64,000 bases of DNA from Microcoleus sp. AS-A8 (GCA_039962225.1 JAMPKV010000006.1:1-64000), one strand, 5' to 3'; positions 1 through 7,522 are shown, counted from the stretch's first letter. Numbers and translations: made by a program. Notes: generated from the letters alone by a model not told the origin.

Positions 1-1178
1 CAGAACCAGAACGTTGTTTAGTGGGTAAATTAAATATTCCCGGTGCTTATCAATTACTAACGGGGCAGCCTTTACTTAATATTCAAGCCGCTGCTGTCCG
101 TCCACAAATTGTTTTGCCAGCAAACAGCAATTCTTTCCCAGATAGTTTCGAGTCTGCGCTAACCGACTTTTCTCAACCTCTCAGCGAGATTCACTCTCCT
201 GCACCCTCTCAACTCATCACCGCCTCAGCCACACTTGCAGACATCTCCCCTGCCTCCTCCTTGCCCGATCTCCCCCTCTCCCAATCTCCCCCTCTCCCCC
301 TCTCCCTTTCCCCTTCCACCATCACACCCAGCGCCGTCTCCAGCAAAGTCTACGTCCTCGGCACCCTCGGCTACGATTTCGGCTCCGAAGCCCGTCGCGA
401 CACGTTCAAGCAACAGATGCCCTCCGTCAGCATCAATGGCGTTTTAGTTCCTGCCAATCCTTACGATGCCCGCCAGATGGTGAATCACCTAGAGTTAAGC
501 CCTGCTGAAGGTAAATCTCTCATCTGGACGCTGAATCAGGAACTCACGCCCATCTACGCGCTAGAACCTCAAAAGGCTTTTGCCAGTGAAATCTATGCTG
601 TCTTTGGGATGTTGCTGGCTGGACAAATTCAGCCCGCAGAGAGCGATGATTATATCGAGCGAGTAAGTATTCCGGGCAATTTGACCGATCGCACCGTGGA
701 ACTATTTTCCGGGCAGGTTGTTCCTGTCCTGGCACTGCCAAATATTAGAGGGATGTACGGTTGGCAAGTTAATGCCCTTGTCGAAGCAGCCGTTACCACT
801 GTCAGCCCTGAAGCCAACGAACCTGATGGTGTGGCAATGCGGCGTTCCCTCAAGAGTTTTCTGCATCGCATCTACTACGACTTGCGAAACTTAGGACATC
901 TCGATCGCGATCGCGCCCTCAATTTTGCAGCCACTAACGCCTTTCAAGCTGCCTCCACCTTTGCTGAAGCGATTAATAGCGGCATGGGACTAGACAGCAT
1001 TGAAGTTGAAAAAAGCCCCTTTTGTCGCTTGAATAGTAATTGTTGGGATGTGAAACTGAAGTTTTTCGACTCAGAAAACAGCAGTCGCGCCAAAAAGGTG
1101 TATCGATTTACGATCGATGTTGCCAATCTCATGCCAGTCACTTTGGGCAAAGTGCGATCGTGGTCAGTTCCGCGTTAG
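1..1178 (+). CDS. PatA/PatG-family (cyanobactin maturation) protease, C-terminal part
   Basis: The reading frame is already open at base 3 and begins PERCLVGKLNIPGA, which matches the end of the subtilisin-like domain of PatA/PatG cyanobactin proteases. The gene therefore starts outside the window, and the GTG at 21 is not its true start. A Ser/Pro/Leu-rich linker (about residues 45-105) follows, then the PatG-type C-terminal domain: YVLGTLGYDFGSEARRD, NPYDARQMV, LIWTLNQELTPIYALEP, VERVSIPGNLT-like and FSGQVVPVL blocks. In cyanobactin pathways PatA cleaves the precursor N-terminally and PatG macrocyclises it. The visible part cannot tell which role applies, and no precursor or YcaO gene is in view. 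The linker is encoded by CT-rich tandem repeats. The gene may be cargo of the CAST to its right or flanking DNA. Confidence 0.8.
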   Translation, partial: EPERCLVGKLNIPGAYQLLTGQPLLNIQAAAVRPQIVLPANSNSFPDSFESALTDFSQPLSEIHSPAPSQLITASATLADISPASSLPDLPLSQSPPLPLSLSPSTITPSAVSSKVYVLGTLGYDFGSEARRDTFKQQMPSVSINGVLVPANPYDARQMVNHLELSPAEGKSLIWTLNQELTPIYALEPQKAFASEIYAVFGMLLAGQIQPAESDDYIERVSIPGNLTDRTVELFSGQVVPVLALPNIRGMYGWQVNALVEAAVTTVSPEANEPDGVAMRRSLKSFLHRIYYDLRNLGHLDRDRALNFAATNAFQAASTFAEAINSGMGLDSIEVEKSPFCRLNSNCWDVKLKFFDSENSSRAKKVYRFTIDVANLMPVTLGKVRSWSVPR

Positions 1179-1371
1179 CGATACTACTTGCATTGGTTTT
1201 TCCAATGTTAAGGAATATTTTGCCAACAGTGTCTAAAGATATATGTTTCCTTCAAACGTCCAGTCAGTATAGCTCTAGACGTAATGCTTTGATGCGATGA
1301 CTCATTCACCTTGGACTTTGGACAAAGCAGAAGTGTTCGCGATTGGTGTGCGCAAACTTTTGTCAACCTAA

Positions 1372-1710
1372 TTAGGTAGTACTAAAGCGTGTTAGGCGGC
1401 AGTTAGCTTTTTTTGCCTTCTTTTTTTGTCTTTTTTGACTATTTTGTGTCTGGGGCGAGGAGTTTGAAACTCCCCATGAGTTCTTCCCGGTGAAAAACCT
1501 CTGTGTTTGGGAGATAAGGCAGGTGTACCAATCTGGCTGGATATAAGTTCGGTCTTCTAGAGTCCTAGCATAAGGGCGCGGTACACGAGTAACATCCAGA
1601 CCGAATAGATAAAAATTTCGTTGTTTTGGTGAGGGGATGACAGAGGCAATTACTTCTAGCAATGACTGTTGTTGTTGTCTTAAAAGATAGGCACTGACAT
1701 TATCTGATAG
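1372..1710 (-). pseudogene. Transposase fragment (DDE-type, degraded)
   Basis: The frame reads SDNVSAYLLRQQQQSLLEV, then FYLFGLDVTRVPRPYARTLEDR. This is the N-terminal catalytic segment (FGLDVTPNPRPYARTL-type motif) of a cyanobacterial DDE transposase. After DRTYIQPDW the similarity breaks off into a Lys/Gln-rich out-of-family tail, so most of the protein is missing. The frame opens directly after a TGA at 1711-1713 and has no good start codon. It is read as the relic of an insertion sequence, lying between the PatA/PatG gene and the CAST genes. The family assignment rests on motif memory only. Confidence 0.5.
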
Positions 1711-1875
1711 TCACCCCACTTGAAGCTTGAGTTGATTATCATTACCAACAACGATTTGACGTGTAATCATAAACTGTCCAGAGTCGGGGTGTAAATAAGT
1801 TAATTTAACATGTTGTACGTCTTTGTTTGTCCAAAGTCCAAATTCACCGTTAATCCCTCCCAACTTTGATCGCAT
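1711..1875 (-). CDS. Small ORF, 54 residues, unrecognised
   Basis: An ATG at 1875 opens a 54-codon frame beginning MRSKLGGINGEFGLWTNKD and containing YLHPDSGQFMITRQIVV. It has a plausible globular composition (mixed charged and beta-type segments). The TGA that ends it is in the same frame as the transposase relic downstream, so the two may once have been one ORF or may simply have been joined by rearrangement. No family is recognised. It could be the remnant of a larger gene disrupted by the adjacent IS. Confidence 0.3.
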   Translation of the reverse strand: MRSKLGGINGEFGLWTNKDVQHVKLTYLHPDSGQFMITRQIVVGNDNQLKLQVG

Positions 1876-1935
1876 TGCCTGCCATGTCTCAATCTACTAC
1901 TGTAGTTGTCGGATGCGATCGCCCTAGATATGTGA

Positions 1936-2355
1936 TTATGGCGTTTCAATGACAGCAGTTGTTATCCGCTTCACAGTCTTTGCCCAGCCCCTAGCTTCAT
2001 AGCCTCCCATCAGAAGCCAACGAATCCATTCAACCGAAGGACTTGCTTGGCTTCTCCACCCTGGCGCTCTTGGATCGAATTCGTTATTTTCAAAAAAATC
2101 CGATATTTCATCAATATCTTTGAGAGTTATTGGGCTTGCCTGAGCAAGAGCTTGAGGTAGCCTAAATTTTTCCCTACCTCCATACTTCTCATATAGATAG
2201 ATTCCTAACTGCGCCGCCTCCTGTACCGACACTGGCGGAATCAAGCTAACTTCTTCCTCTTGGCTGCCGTTCGCTTCTTCCTCCTTGCGACTGGCGAGTA
2301 AGAGCATCAAGGAGAGGGCTGCAATGTGGATTTGAACAGTACTAGATGCAAGCAT
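1936..2355 (-). CDS. Hypothetical protein downstream of tniQ
   Basis: The 139-residue product starts MLASSTVQIHIAALSLMLLLASRKEEE, which could be a short N-terminal hydrophobic segment or signal-like helix. An acidic linker follows, then a C-terminal region with DFFENNEFDPRAPGW and WIRWLLMGGYEARGW, rich in Trp and Gly. No family was recognised. It lies 45 bp after tniQ on the same strand, in the position where CAST cargo begins, so co-transfer with the transposon is likely (inference). The hydrophobic N-terminus could instead be translated from a start that is too early. Confidence 0.45.
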   Translation of the reverse strand: MLASSTVQIHIAALSLMLLLASRKEEEANGSQEEEVSLIPPVSVQEAAQLGIYLYEKYGGREKFRLPQALAQASPITLKDIDEISDFFENNEFDPRAPGWRSQASPSVEWIRWLLMGGYEARGWAKTVKRITTAVIETP

Positions 2356-2400
2356 TTTAGCTACCGGGATGACGATTCAAAGAGCATAACGTAAGCGAAG

Positions 2401-2922
2401 CTAAACTCTACAGGACTTTTGTCGTTTCGCCATCGTAGCAAACGGCAGAAAACAATGGGGACACTCTCCTTGCACCCATAACGCAGGAATTGGGAATGGA
2501 GTCTCACAGTTAGTGCATTTCCCTAACAAGCGCAACTGGTGGCGATCGCACCCCCATCGCTCCTTAAATTGCCACTCAATCCGATGATAGGGGTTCTCCG
2601 CATAACAAACCGCACACAAAAGAATGGGTCTTGGCTTCATGGTTGTGCCGGGGGGTGGCAGCATCTCGGCGAGTCGGGTTGCATCCACTCGAATTAGCTT
2701 CCCCAATGCTTCCAATTCTTCAGAGGAGGGAAACGGATTGAAATATAGTTTTTCCCATCTTCCCAAGATTCCACCAAGCTCGGTTAGTTTTCCCAATGAA
2801 TAGGCGGAGGGAAGGCTGTTCGCCTTGAATCGCCGCAAGCGTCCTAAATAATGACTAATGCTCTCGCCTTCGTAAGGTTCAACATAGCCTAACCTTGGTA
2901 AGCTTTCATCTACTTCCTGCAT
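2401..2922 (-). CDS. tniQ: TniQ, small V-K CAST type target adaptor
   Basis: The product is 173 residues, close to the short TniQ of type V-K CASTs and much shorter than TniQ/TnsD of Tn7-like or I-F systems. It shows the family signatures PYEGESISHYLGRLRR near the N-terminus, GILGRWEKLYFNPFPS and LAEMLPPPG. It then has paired zinc-binding CxxC/CxxxH sets: CAVC, CDRHQ, CTNC, CPHC. In V-K CASTs TniQ caps the TnsC filament at the Cas12k R-loop and directs insertion. It lies 33 bp downstream of tnsC on the same strand, so it is probably cotranscribed with tnsB and tnsC. No residue looks broken. Confidence 0.92.
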   Translation of the reverse strand: MQEVDESLPRLGYVEPYEGESISHYLGRLRRFKANSLPSAYSLGKLTELGGILGRWEKLYFNPFPSSEELEALGKLIRVDATRLAEMLPPPGTTMKPRPILLCAVCYAENPYHRIEWQFKERWGCDRHQLRLLGKCTNCETPFPIPALWVQGECPHCFLPFATMAKRQKSCRV

Positions 2923-2955
2923 TCGAGTCTTGTGCCAAATAAAGTTTTAGGACTG

Positions 2956-3837
2956 CTAGCTAGCAACAACCGAGCAATCCTCACTGTCATTTGTTGGTTT
3001 AGGGGGAACATATTTCATGCCATATCGATTTGCAATGTTCTTCAAAATCCCTTCATCAACTCTGCCAAAGCCTTTTTTAAGCGAGTGTAAAACCGCCTTC
3101 GTCAAAATCTTGATTAAGATACCTATACGGGCTTCCGTACTGATGGCTAGAGTTTCAAACATCGTTCCTTTCGTTAAACAAGATGCTTCCGGTAGGGCAA
3201 GGATATCAAGCTCGATAGTCCGTAAGGTTTTTCTCAAGTCTTCGTAGTTGAGTTTCTCAAACTCGAATAACGTTGGAAAGCAAGTTAGTAAGTCGAAGCA
3301 ATCCAATTTGCTGTCTACTTCCTGTCCTCCAACTAAAACAATAGGAACCCCAGACTCATCAAAAAGCTGCTTCAGATCGAGTAGGGCTTCTCGTTGAAGA
3401 TTGTCTGCATTGTCAACGATGACTAGTTCAATGCCAAATAGCTCAAGGCTACCTGCCAATCTAGGACGCAAATCCTCCCGCTTACCGTTGGCTGCTGCAT
3501 GATTAATGTCCTTGAGAATTTGTGTAAATAATCGTTTGGAACTCGATTCTGACCACGCTCTCACATAAGAAACTCGTTTGCGATCCTCTTCTCGATAGTG
3601 GATTGATGCACGGCTTTTGCCGACATCCCTCGGACCAATAACACGACCACATTGTTTAAGGAACCGCAGTTCATCCAACCATTTGAAGTAGTCAGAAGAG
3701 CGATCGGTTGGAATAAAACCCGTTTTGAATAGCTCCTCTATTTCAGCAGCCTTGGCAAGTTGAGCGGTTAAATCTAACTGAGGAGCCAAAACTTCAACAG
3801 GTGTCTGAGTTACAAGTTGCGATCGCGCCATAGTCAC
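2956..3837 (-). CDS. tnsC: TnsC, AAA+ transposition regulator of a V-K CAST
   Basis: This 293-residue AAA+ ATPase forms the helical filament on target DNA that recruits TnsB. Walker A is GPRDVGKS at about residues 68-75. The Walker B strand reads ELVIVDNAD at about 137-145: the aspartate is kept, but the usual following glutamate is Asn143, an unusual replacement of the catalytic base. The sensor-type strand PIVLVGG follows. The GTG start at 3837 overlaps the tnsB stop (TGGTGA), implying translational coupling; an ATG six bases further in (3831) is an alternative. The C-terminal tail PPKPTNDSEDCSVV extends a little beyond typical V-K TnsC (about 276 residues). Confidence 0.9.
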   Translation of the reverse strand: MTMARSQLVTQTPVEVLAPQLDLTAQLAKAAEIEELFKTGFIPTDRSSDYFKWLDELRFLKQCGRVIGPRDVGKSRASIHYREEDRKRVSYVRAWSESSSKRLFTQILKDINHAAANGKREDLRPRLAGSLELFGIELVIVDNADNLQREALLDLKQLFDESGVPIVLVGGQEVDSKLDCFDLLTCFPTLFEFEKLNYEDLRKTLRTIELDILALPEASCLTKGTMFETLAISTEARIGILIKILTKAVLHSLKKGFGRVDEGILKNIANRYGMKYVPPKPTNDSEDCSVVAS

Positions 3838-5744
3838 CAGATCCTTTTCAATTTGCTTTGACGATTAGAAATTATCAGCCGATGCCTCTCCTGCTCTTGA
3901 GCATCAGATGTAGAGGGTAATGTTTCTTCGGGTTGTGGTTCTGGTTGTTGAGGCTTGATTTGTTCCCTGGAAATCCGTTCTGGCAAAAGTTCAAGCGGCT
4001 CATTTTTCTTTGAAGAGGTTGAAGCCCTATCCTGACGTAACTTGACGACATTTGAGTCTTTTTTGGAGGCTTGCCGTAACTGTTTTTGTTCAGCTCGCTG
4101 CCTGTCCTTTTTGTCCTGTTTACGTTCCTCAACAAGTTTCTTCCGTTTGCCTAGCGCCAGCAGAGCATCATAGTTTGAATGTTCCTTACGAGCTTGGCTT
4201 CGCTCTTTGTTGAGCCTTTTCAACTCATCCAAACTCAAATCCTGACTATCCAGGTTTATCGCATGAGCATATCCCAGAAAATCTCCCAGCTTGTCATCCG
4301 TTTCGTTGCTGTAGACACACAACGTCAGGATATTGTCAGGGTCGTATCGCAATGTGACGTATTTGCCGCTATGTTGCCTGAGTGATTCTCCTCGATAGGT
4401 CAGATTCTTAAATTGGACAGAGCCATGAGCTTGAACAACTCGCTGAGTCTCTTGCATTAGACAAATATCTAGTTCTCGCTCGTCTGGCACTTCAGGTAAT
4501 TTTCCACCCATTCCTTTAAACCATCTCTCAAACCTTGTATCCTTAGGGTCTTTGGGATATGGCTGGTGGTTATAGTCATCGCAGAAGAACCCAGCTAGGA
4601 TTTTATCCAAATCGTGAATGGTCAAGCAGGCTTCCTTTTCTGCCTGCTCCGGGCGCTCCTGAACATTTGGACCTGTGTAACCAGGGAGTCCCTTGAGAAC
4701 CTGAGTATTGATGGTTTTGAAAACTCGTTCTACAATCCCGCCTTGAGGAGGGCGATCGCGCAGTTCGCACTGGAAACCTAGCTTCTTACCAATGGCTTTT
4801 AGATGCTTTGAGCGAAAATCCTTCCCACCGTCAGTAAAAAAATATTGGAGCGGAGAGCCACCTATCTCCCACGGTTTTCCAAGCTCATATCCAGAGGGAT
4901 AGTTCTTGGGTAAGATGGCATGTCTTAAAGCCAGAGCTACCTCATCAGAACCTGGTTGCTTTCTCCATAAGTGATAACCAAGAACGCAGCTTGAGAAAGT
5001 GTCTACGACAGTAGTTAACCAAGGTCGCTCAGGTAATAGCACGCCATCACTATCGACGATCCGAATATCCAGCTTTGTGTGGTCACATTGGACGATTTGG
5101 TTGCTAAACTCCGCCTTCAATAGTTGTCCAGTTCTTGTCTCAACTGCCAGCCAAGAGCCTGAACCCGGATTTCTAACACGCTTTTTCCGGTTTTGATGCT
5201 CAATTAAGGGCTTCAACACTCGATAGATCGTGGCTGGATGGGGATAGTCACCCTCTTCAATCCCAAGCTCAACGATTGCGTGTCGCTTCACTTCACGAAC
5301 GACTTCTGCTGGAGATAGTGGATGTTTATCCTTAATACTCTTCTCATAACTTGTCTTAACAAATTCTTCCCAGTATTCACTGATGCGATGCTTCCCCTTA
5401 TCTGAGCGTTGCGCTCCTGTTGTCTCTGGCAGCTCATCTTTGATGTATTGCTTGAGGAGGCGCTCTACCTGCCGAGTAGAAATATTTAGGGTATTTGCGA
5501 TCACCTGCTTCCTTTGAGACTTAATCGTGCGATTCGGAGATTCGGCAAGCCATTGAACGAGATTAAATTTAAGTTTGTGTTTATCAGCCGTTTCTCGAAG
5601 AATTTGTGAGGGATCGACTTGAAAATTACTCTCACCGAGGTAGAGAGTATCTAAATCTTGTGTCAATTCTTCTGTCAGTTCAGATGGGTCGTCTAGCATC
5701 GAGGAGAAGAGCATCCATTCTGAGGAGCAGTAAAAATGTACCAT
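3834..5744 (-). CDS. tnsB: TnsB, DDE transposase of a V-K CAST
   Basis: This is the transposase subunit that binds the element ends and joins the 3' strands to target DNA. An N-terminal HTH region (TLNISTRQVERLLKQY) precedes an RNase H-like core with the triad visible as QCDHTKLD, FFTDGGKDF and GGIVERVF (Asp, Asp, Glu at about residues 220, 302 and 338). The conserved LPGYTGPNVQERPE, RFERW and DICLMQ blocks follow, typical of V-K TnsB, and a Lys/Gln-rich tail ends in a TnsC-contacting type hook. The open frame extends to a TTG at 5780, but that start lies inside a TnsB-type site (5771-5788). ATG 5744, 5714 or 5699 is more likely; 5744 is shown. There is no TnsA, as expected for V-K. Confidence 0.92.
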   Translation of the reverse strand: MVHFYCSSEWMLFSSMLDDPSELTEELTQDLDTLYLGESNFQVDPSQILRETADKHKLKFNLVQWLAESPNRTIKSQRKQVIANTLNISTRQVERLLKQYIKDELPETTGAQRSDKGKHRISEYWEEFVKTSYEKSIKDKHPLSPAEVVREVKRHAIVELGIEEGDYPHPATIYRVLKPLIEHQNRKKRVRNPGSGSWLAVETRTGQLLKAEFSNQIVQCDHTKLDIRIVDSDGVLLPERPWLTTVVDTFSSCVLGYHLWRKQPGSDEVALALRHAILPKNYPSGYELGKPWEIGGSPLQYFFTDGGKDFRSKHLKAIGKKLGFQCELRDRPPQGGIVERVFKTINTQVLKGLPGYTGPNVQERPEQAEKEACLTIHDLDKILAGFFCDDYNHQPYPKDPKDTRFERWFKGMGGKLPEVPDERELDICLMQETQRVVQAHGSVQFKNLTYRGESLRQHSGKYVTLRYDPDNILTLCVYSNETDDKLGDFLGYAHAINLDSQDLSLDELKRLNKERSQARKEHSNYDALLALGKRKKLVEERKQDKKDRQRAEQKQLRQASKKDSNVVKLRQDRASTSSKKNEPLELLPERISREQIKPQQPEPQPEETLPSTSDAQEQERHRLIISNRQSKLKRIW

Positions 5745-5770
5745 TACTCCGGAAAAATAGCTAGACAATA

Positions 5771-5974
5771 CGACACTCAATTTGCGAGGTCACCAAATCA
5801 AGAAAAACGACAATTTATTTGCGAATTAAGATTTTCGACATGGAATATGCGAAATCGACCCAATTGTCGCTCTTGGGCTTGAAAAGCTTGGAAAGCTTGT
5901 GATGAAAAGCTTTCACGGATTTAAATTATATATGTCGCGCTCTTGAAGTGCGACATTTAATTTGCGAATGTACA
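5771..5974 (-). repeat. CAST left end with four TnsB-type binding repeats
   Basis: Reading the minus strand inward from TGTACA (5974-5969), four 18-bp direct repeats appear: 5968-5951, 5853-5836, 5825-5808 and 5788-5771. Their consensus is TTCGCAAATTNAATGTCG with one to four mismatches each. This matches the arrangement of TnsB sites in V-K CAST ends, where the first lies against the terminal TGTACA. A partial inverted TGTCGC/GCGACA pair lies at 5928-5955. The innermost site overlaps the longest possible tnsB start, suggesting TnsB could repress its own promoter (inference). Confidence 0.8.
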
Positions 5975-6060
5975 TATGTCAATTAACACTTTATGTGTTC
6001 GCCGTTAACACATTGATGTCGCTTGCCCTAACCCATTAACGGTTAACAAATTAGTGCTGC
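5969..6060 (+). repeat. Right-end-like terminus of a second, diverged CAST
   Basis: Reading outward from the same TGTACA on the plus strand, three further repeats occur near 5981-6001, 6002-6021 and 6041-6060. They follow a TTAACACATTGATGTCG-like pattern. This resembles the left-end consensus (TTCGCAAATTNAATGTCG) but is clearly a different variant. Taken with the CRISPR-like repeats just beyond, this is the layout of a V-K CAST right end (CRISPR, spacer, right-end sites, TGTACA) oriented the same way as the tnsB-bearing element. The terminal assignment is inference. Confidence 0.55.
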
Positions 6061-6112
6061 TAATCCGAATTCGATTCAGATTTTTCCTGGAAAGTGAGCT
6101 ATGCTCAGTTAC

Positions 6113-6229
6113 TCCAGATTGTAAAGTAGGCACTCCTTTCAACCCTCTTTTGCTAAATTTGTGGCACTTCTCATCATCATTTCCAGACGTGTCTATCAAC
6201 CCTCCCTATTAAGGGAGGGTTGATGAAAC
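6113..6229 (-). CRISPR. CRISPR remnant of V-K CAST type: one repeat, one shortened repeat with putative homing spacer
   Basis: On the minus strand, 6229-6193 is a 37-base unit starting GTTTCA and ending GGGTTGATAG, with a perfect-stem centre (CAACCCTCCCTT/AGGGAGGGTTG). Its length and layout match V-K direct repeats, which start GTTTCA and end GGGTTGAAAG. After a 41-base interval (6192-6152) a shortened repeat, AAAAGAGGGTTGAAAG (6151-6136), keeps the exact V-K 3' end. It is followed by a candidate spacer from 6135 downward (GGAGTGCCTACTTTACAATC). V-K CASTs carry such truncated-repeat, delocalised crRNAs for homing. No cas12k and no recognised tracrRNA accompany it. Confidence 0.6.
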
Positions 6230-6309
6230 CGCACCCACTGAAACCCTTATCTACACAAGCTGAAAATACATTGCTGACGTGTTCGTGCCACTGAGGTTCA
6301 TTTCCGCCC

Positions 6310-7113
6310 CTACCCAAACGCTTCAATCTCTGCCTTTCCTCCAGGAAGGTCAGATCCGACGACATAAAAATCTTGCGGATAGATCCAGTGACTGCCTAAA
6401 GGACCGTGAATTTGAATTCCGGTCATAACGGCATACTTAAATACTGAGCAATCTAGGATGTTTAAGAGGTTTTTGACATCATCAGAAATAATTCGAGACG
6501 CCAATCTCGTAATTTCTATCAAATCGGGTTTATCCCCATAGGTAAGGGTCGAAAGAATTTTCTGCCGGATAATTGTTTGTTCAATATCCTGCATATCCAT
6601 TTCTAGTTTTAGGTGACCAGATGCCAGTTCTTCGACAACTGTTTCTAATGCTCCACAAGCATGGGAAGCTTTTTGAAGGCCATCTCTATAGACCTTACCA
6701 ACATCACCATGTCTAGAAATGGCGATGTGGGGCATGGCATAGAAGGTAAAGCGACGAATACCATCAACGATGGGGGTATGGTCTGTCGCGGCAGCTAACC
6801 CAGTTTTCCCCATCATGACGAACCCGGCTAAGCTGCAACAATTAAAGGTTTTCCCCCAGTATCGAATCACCTCAGTGAATAGCGGTTCAGCGATTTCATC
6901 TCGACAAATTGCGATCATTCCCATCGTGTTCTCGTCACAAAAACCGTAGGCACTCAGACTCTGGAAAGTCTTTCTCATGTACTTGGTCATGGGTAATGCC
7001 CCTGGAAAGTGCGTAGAGAGCGTTTGATGAAATGCTGGAAACACGTTAGGGTCATATCCATTGAGCATTTGCGGGATAGTTTCACCAAGCTGATTGACAG
7101 AACCCTGAGTCAT
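6310..7113 (-). CDS. LCIB-family (theta-type) carbonic-anhydrase-fold protein
   Basis: The 267-residue protein carries the LCIB/C signature set: FPGALPM at about residues 36-42, CRDE at 70-73, SLAGFVMMGKTGLAAATDH at 94-112, MPHIAIS with a glycine-containing G-GKV turn at 127-141, and HACGAL at 151-156. Cys70, a His and Cys153 are the likely zinc ligands. Members of the family are beta-CA-like enzymes that interconvert CO2 and bicarbonate, and in algae and bacteria they are linked to inorganic carbon acquisition. It is cytosolic, with no signal peptide. It stands alone, 80 bp from the CAST CRISPR remnant, so it could be old cargo or a core gene next to the insertion site. Activity is not assured, since some family members are inactive. 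Confidence 0.75.
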   Translation of the reverse strand: MTQGSVNQLGETIPQMLNGYDPNVFPAFHQTLSTHFPGALPMTKYMRKTFQSLSAYGFCDENTMGMIAICRDEIAEPLFTEVIRYWGKTFNCCSLAGFVMMGKTGLAAATDHTPIVDGIRRFTFYAMPHIAISRHGDVGKVYRDGLQKASHACGALETVVEELASGHLKLEMDMQDIEQTIIRQKILSTLTYGDKPDLIEITRLASRIISDDVKNLLNILDCSVFKYAVMTGIQIHGPLGSHWIYPQDFYVVGSDLPGGKAEIEAFG

Positions 7114-7178
7114 CTCCTACATCCTCCTAACTAGCTTGCGAAACTGTTGTTGACTAGCTTAACGTCACCCATCCTTGA

Positions 7179-7385
7179 GGATTCGGCCAATATTATCAAA
7201 TTGAGGCGAATTTGCGATCGCGCCAGTTGGGGTGTGGTGAGGCGCGAGTCGCTTTGGTGTGTTGCTATGACTGGACGGAGTCTTTAAAGTCTGAGCTAGA
7301 AGTGGAGTTAGAAAAAGCTGTTAGAGAGAATCAGGCGCAGATACAAAAACAACCCCCGCCATCTGATGAGAAGCAGGGACGTTGA
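7179..7385 (+). pseudogene. Unrecognised short reading frame, possible gene remnant
   Basis: The frame is open from a TGA at 7176 to a TGA at 7383-7385, with no ATG and only a TTG at 7212. The translation includes CGEARVALVCCYDWTE followed by a charged helix (LKSELEVELEKAVRENQAQI) and a Pro-rich tail. The coding-like composition suggests the C-terminal piece of a lost gene. No family was recognised. Confidence 0.25.
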
Positions 7386-7411
7386 ATTTCGTTAATGCTC
7401 TAATACCTTCT

Positions 7412-7522
7412 TTTCCCCCACAGGCTGGAAGCCTGGGGCTACACAAAACATAGTCCTCGTATGATCTCCGGACCTACGCGGGCTAGAGAACAAGGAGTAA
7501 TACCAACCGGAGTTGGTATTAC
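7412..7522. repeat. Two small palindromes downstream of prs
   Basis: CAGGCTGGAAGCCTGGGG at about 7421-7438 is a short hairpin of the kind dispersed in cyanobacterial genomes. A second, perfect hairpin spans 7497-7522: arms GTAATACCAAC and GTTGGTATTAC around CGGA. The second lies 38 bp past the prs stop and could help end prs transcription, though no T-run follows. Confidence 0.5.

Larger units (their letters stand above)
1372..5974 (-). mobile_element. Left portion of a type V-K CAST (left end and tnsB-tnsC-tniQ); inner limit unknown
   Basis: The order is left end, tnsB, tnsC, tniQ, cargo, reading leftward from 5974. This is the canonical first half of a V-K CRISPR-associated transposon. The terminal TGTACA (5969-5974) and four TnsB-type sites define the left end. 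The matching cas12k, tracrRNA, CRISPR array and right end are not found leftward in the window. They may lie beyond base 1, or the element may be truncated around the transposase relic at 1372-1875. The low coordinate given here is arbitrary. Confidence 0.8.

Noticed and set aside
5940-6060. Conventional host-flank interpretation of the DNA outside the CAST left end
   Set aside because: Three related TTAACA...TGTCG-type repeats and a following V-K-like CRISPR repeat make a second transposon end more likely than plain flank, though not proven.
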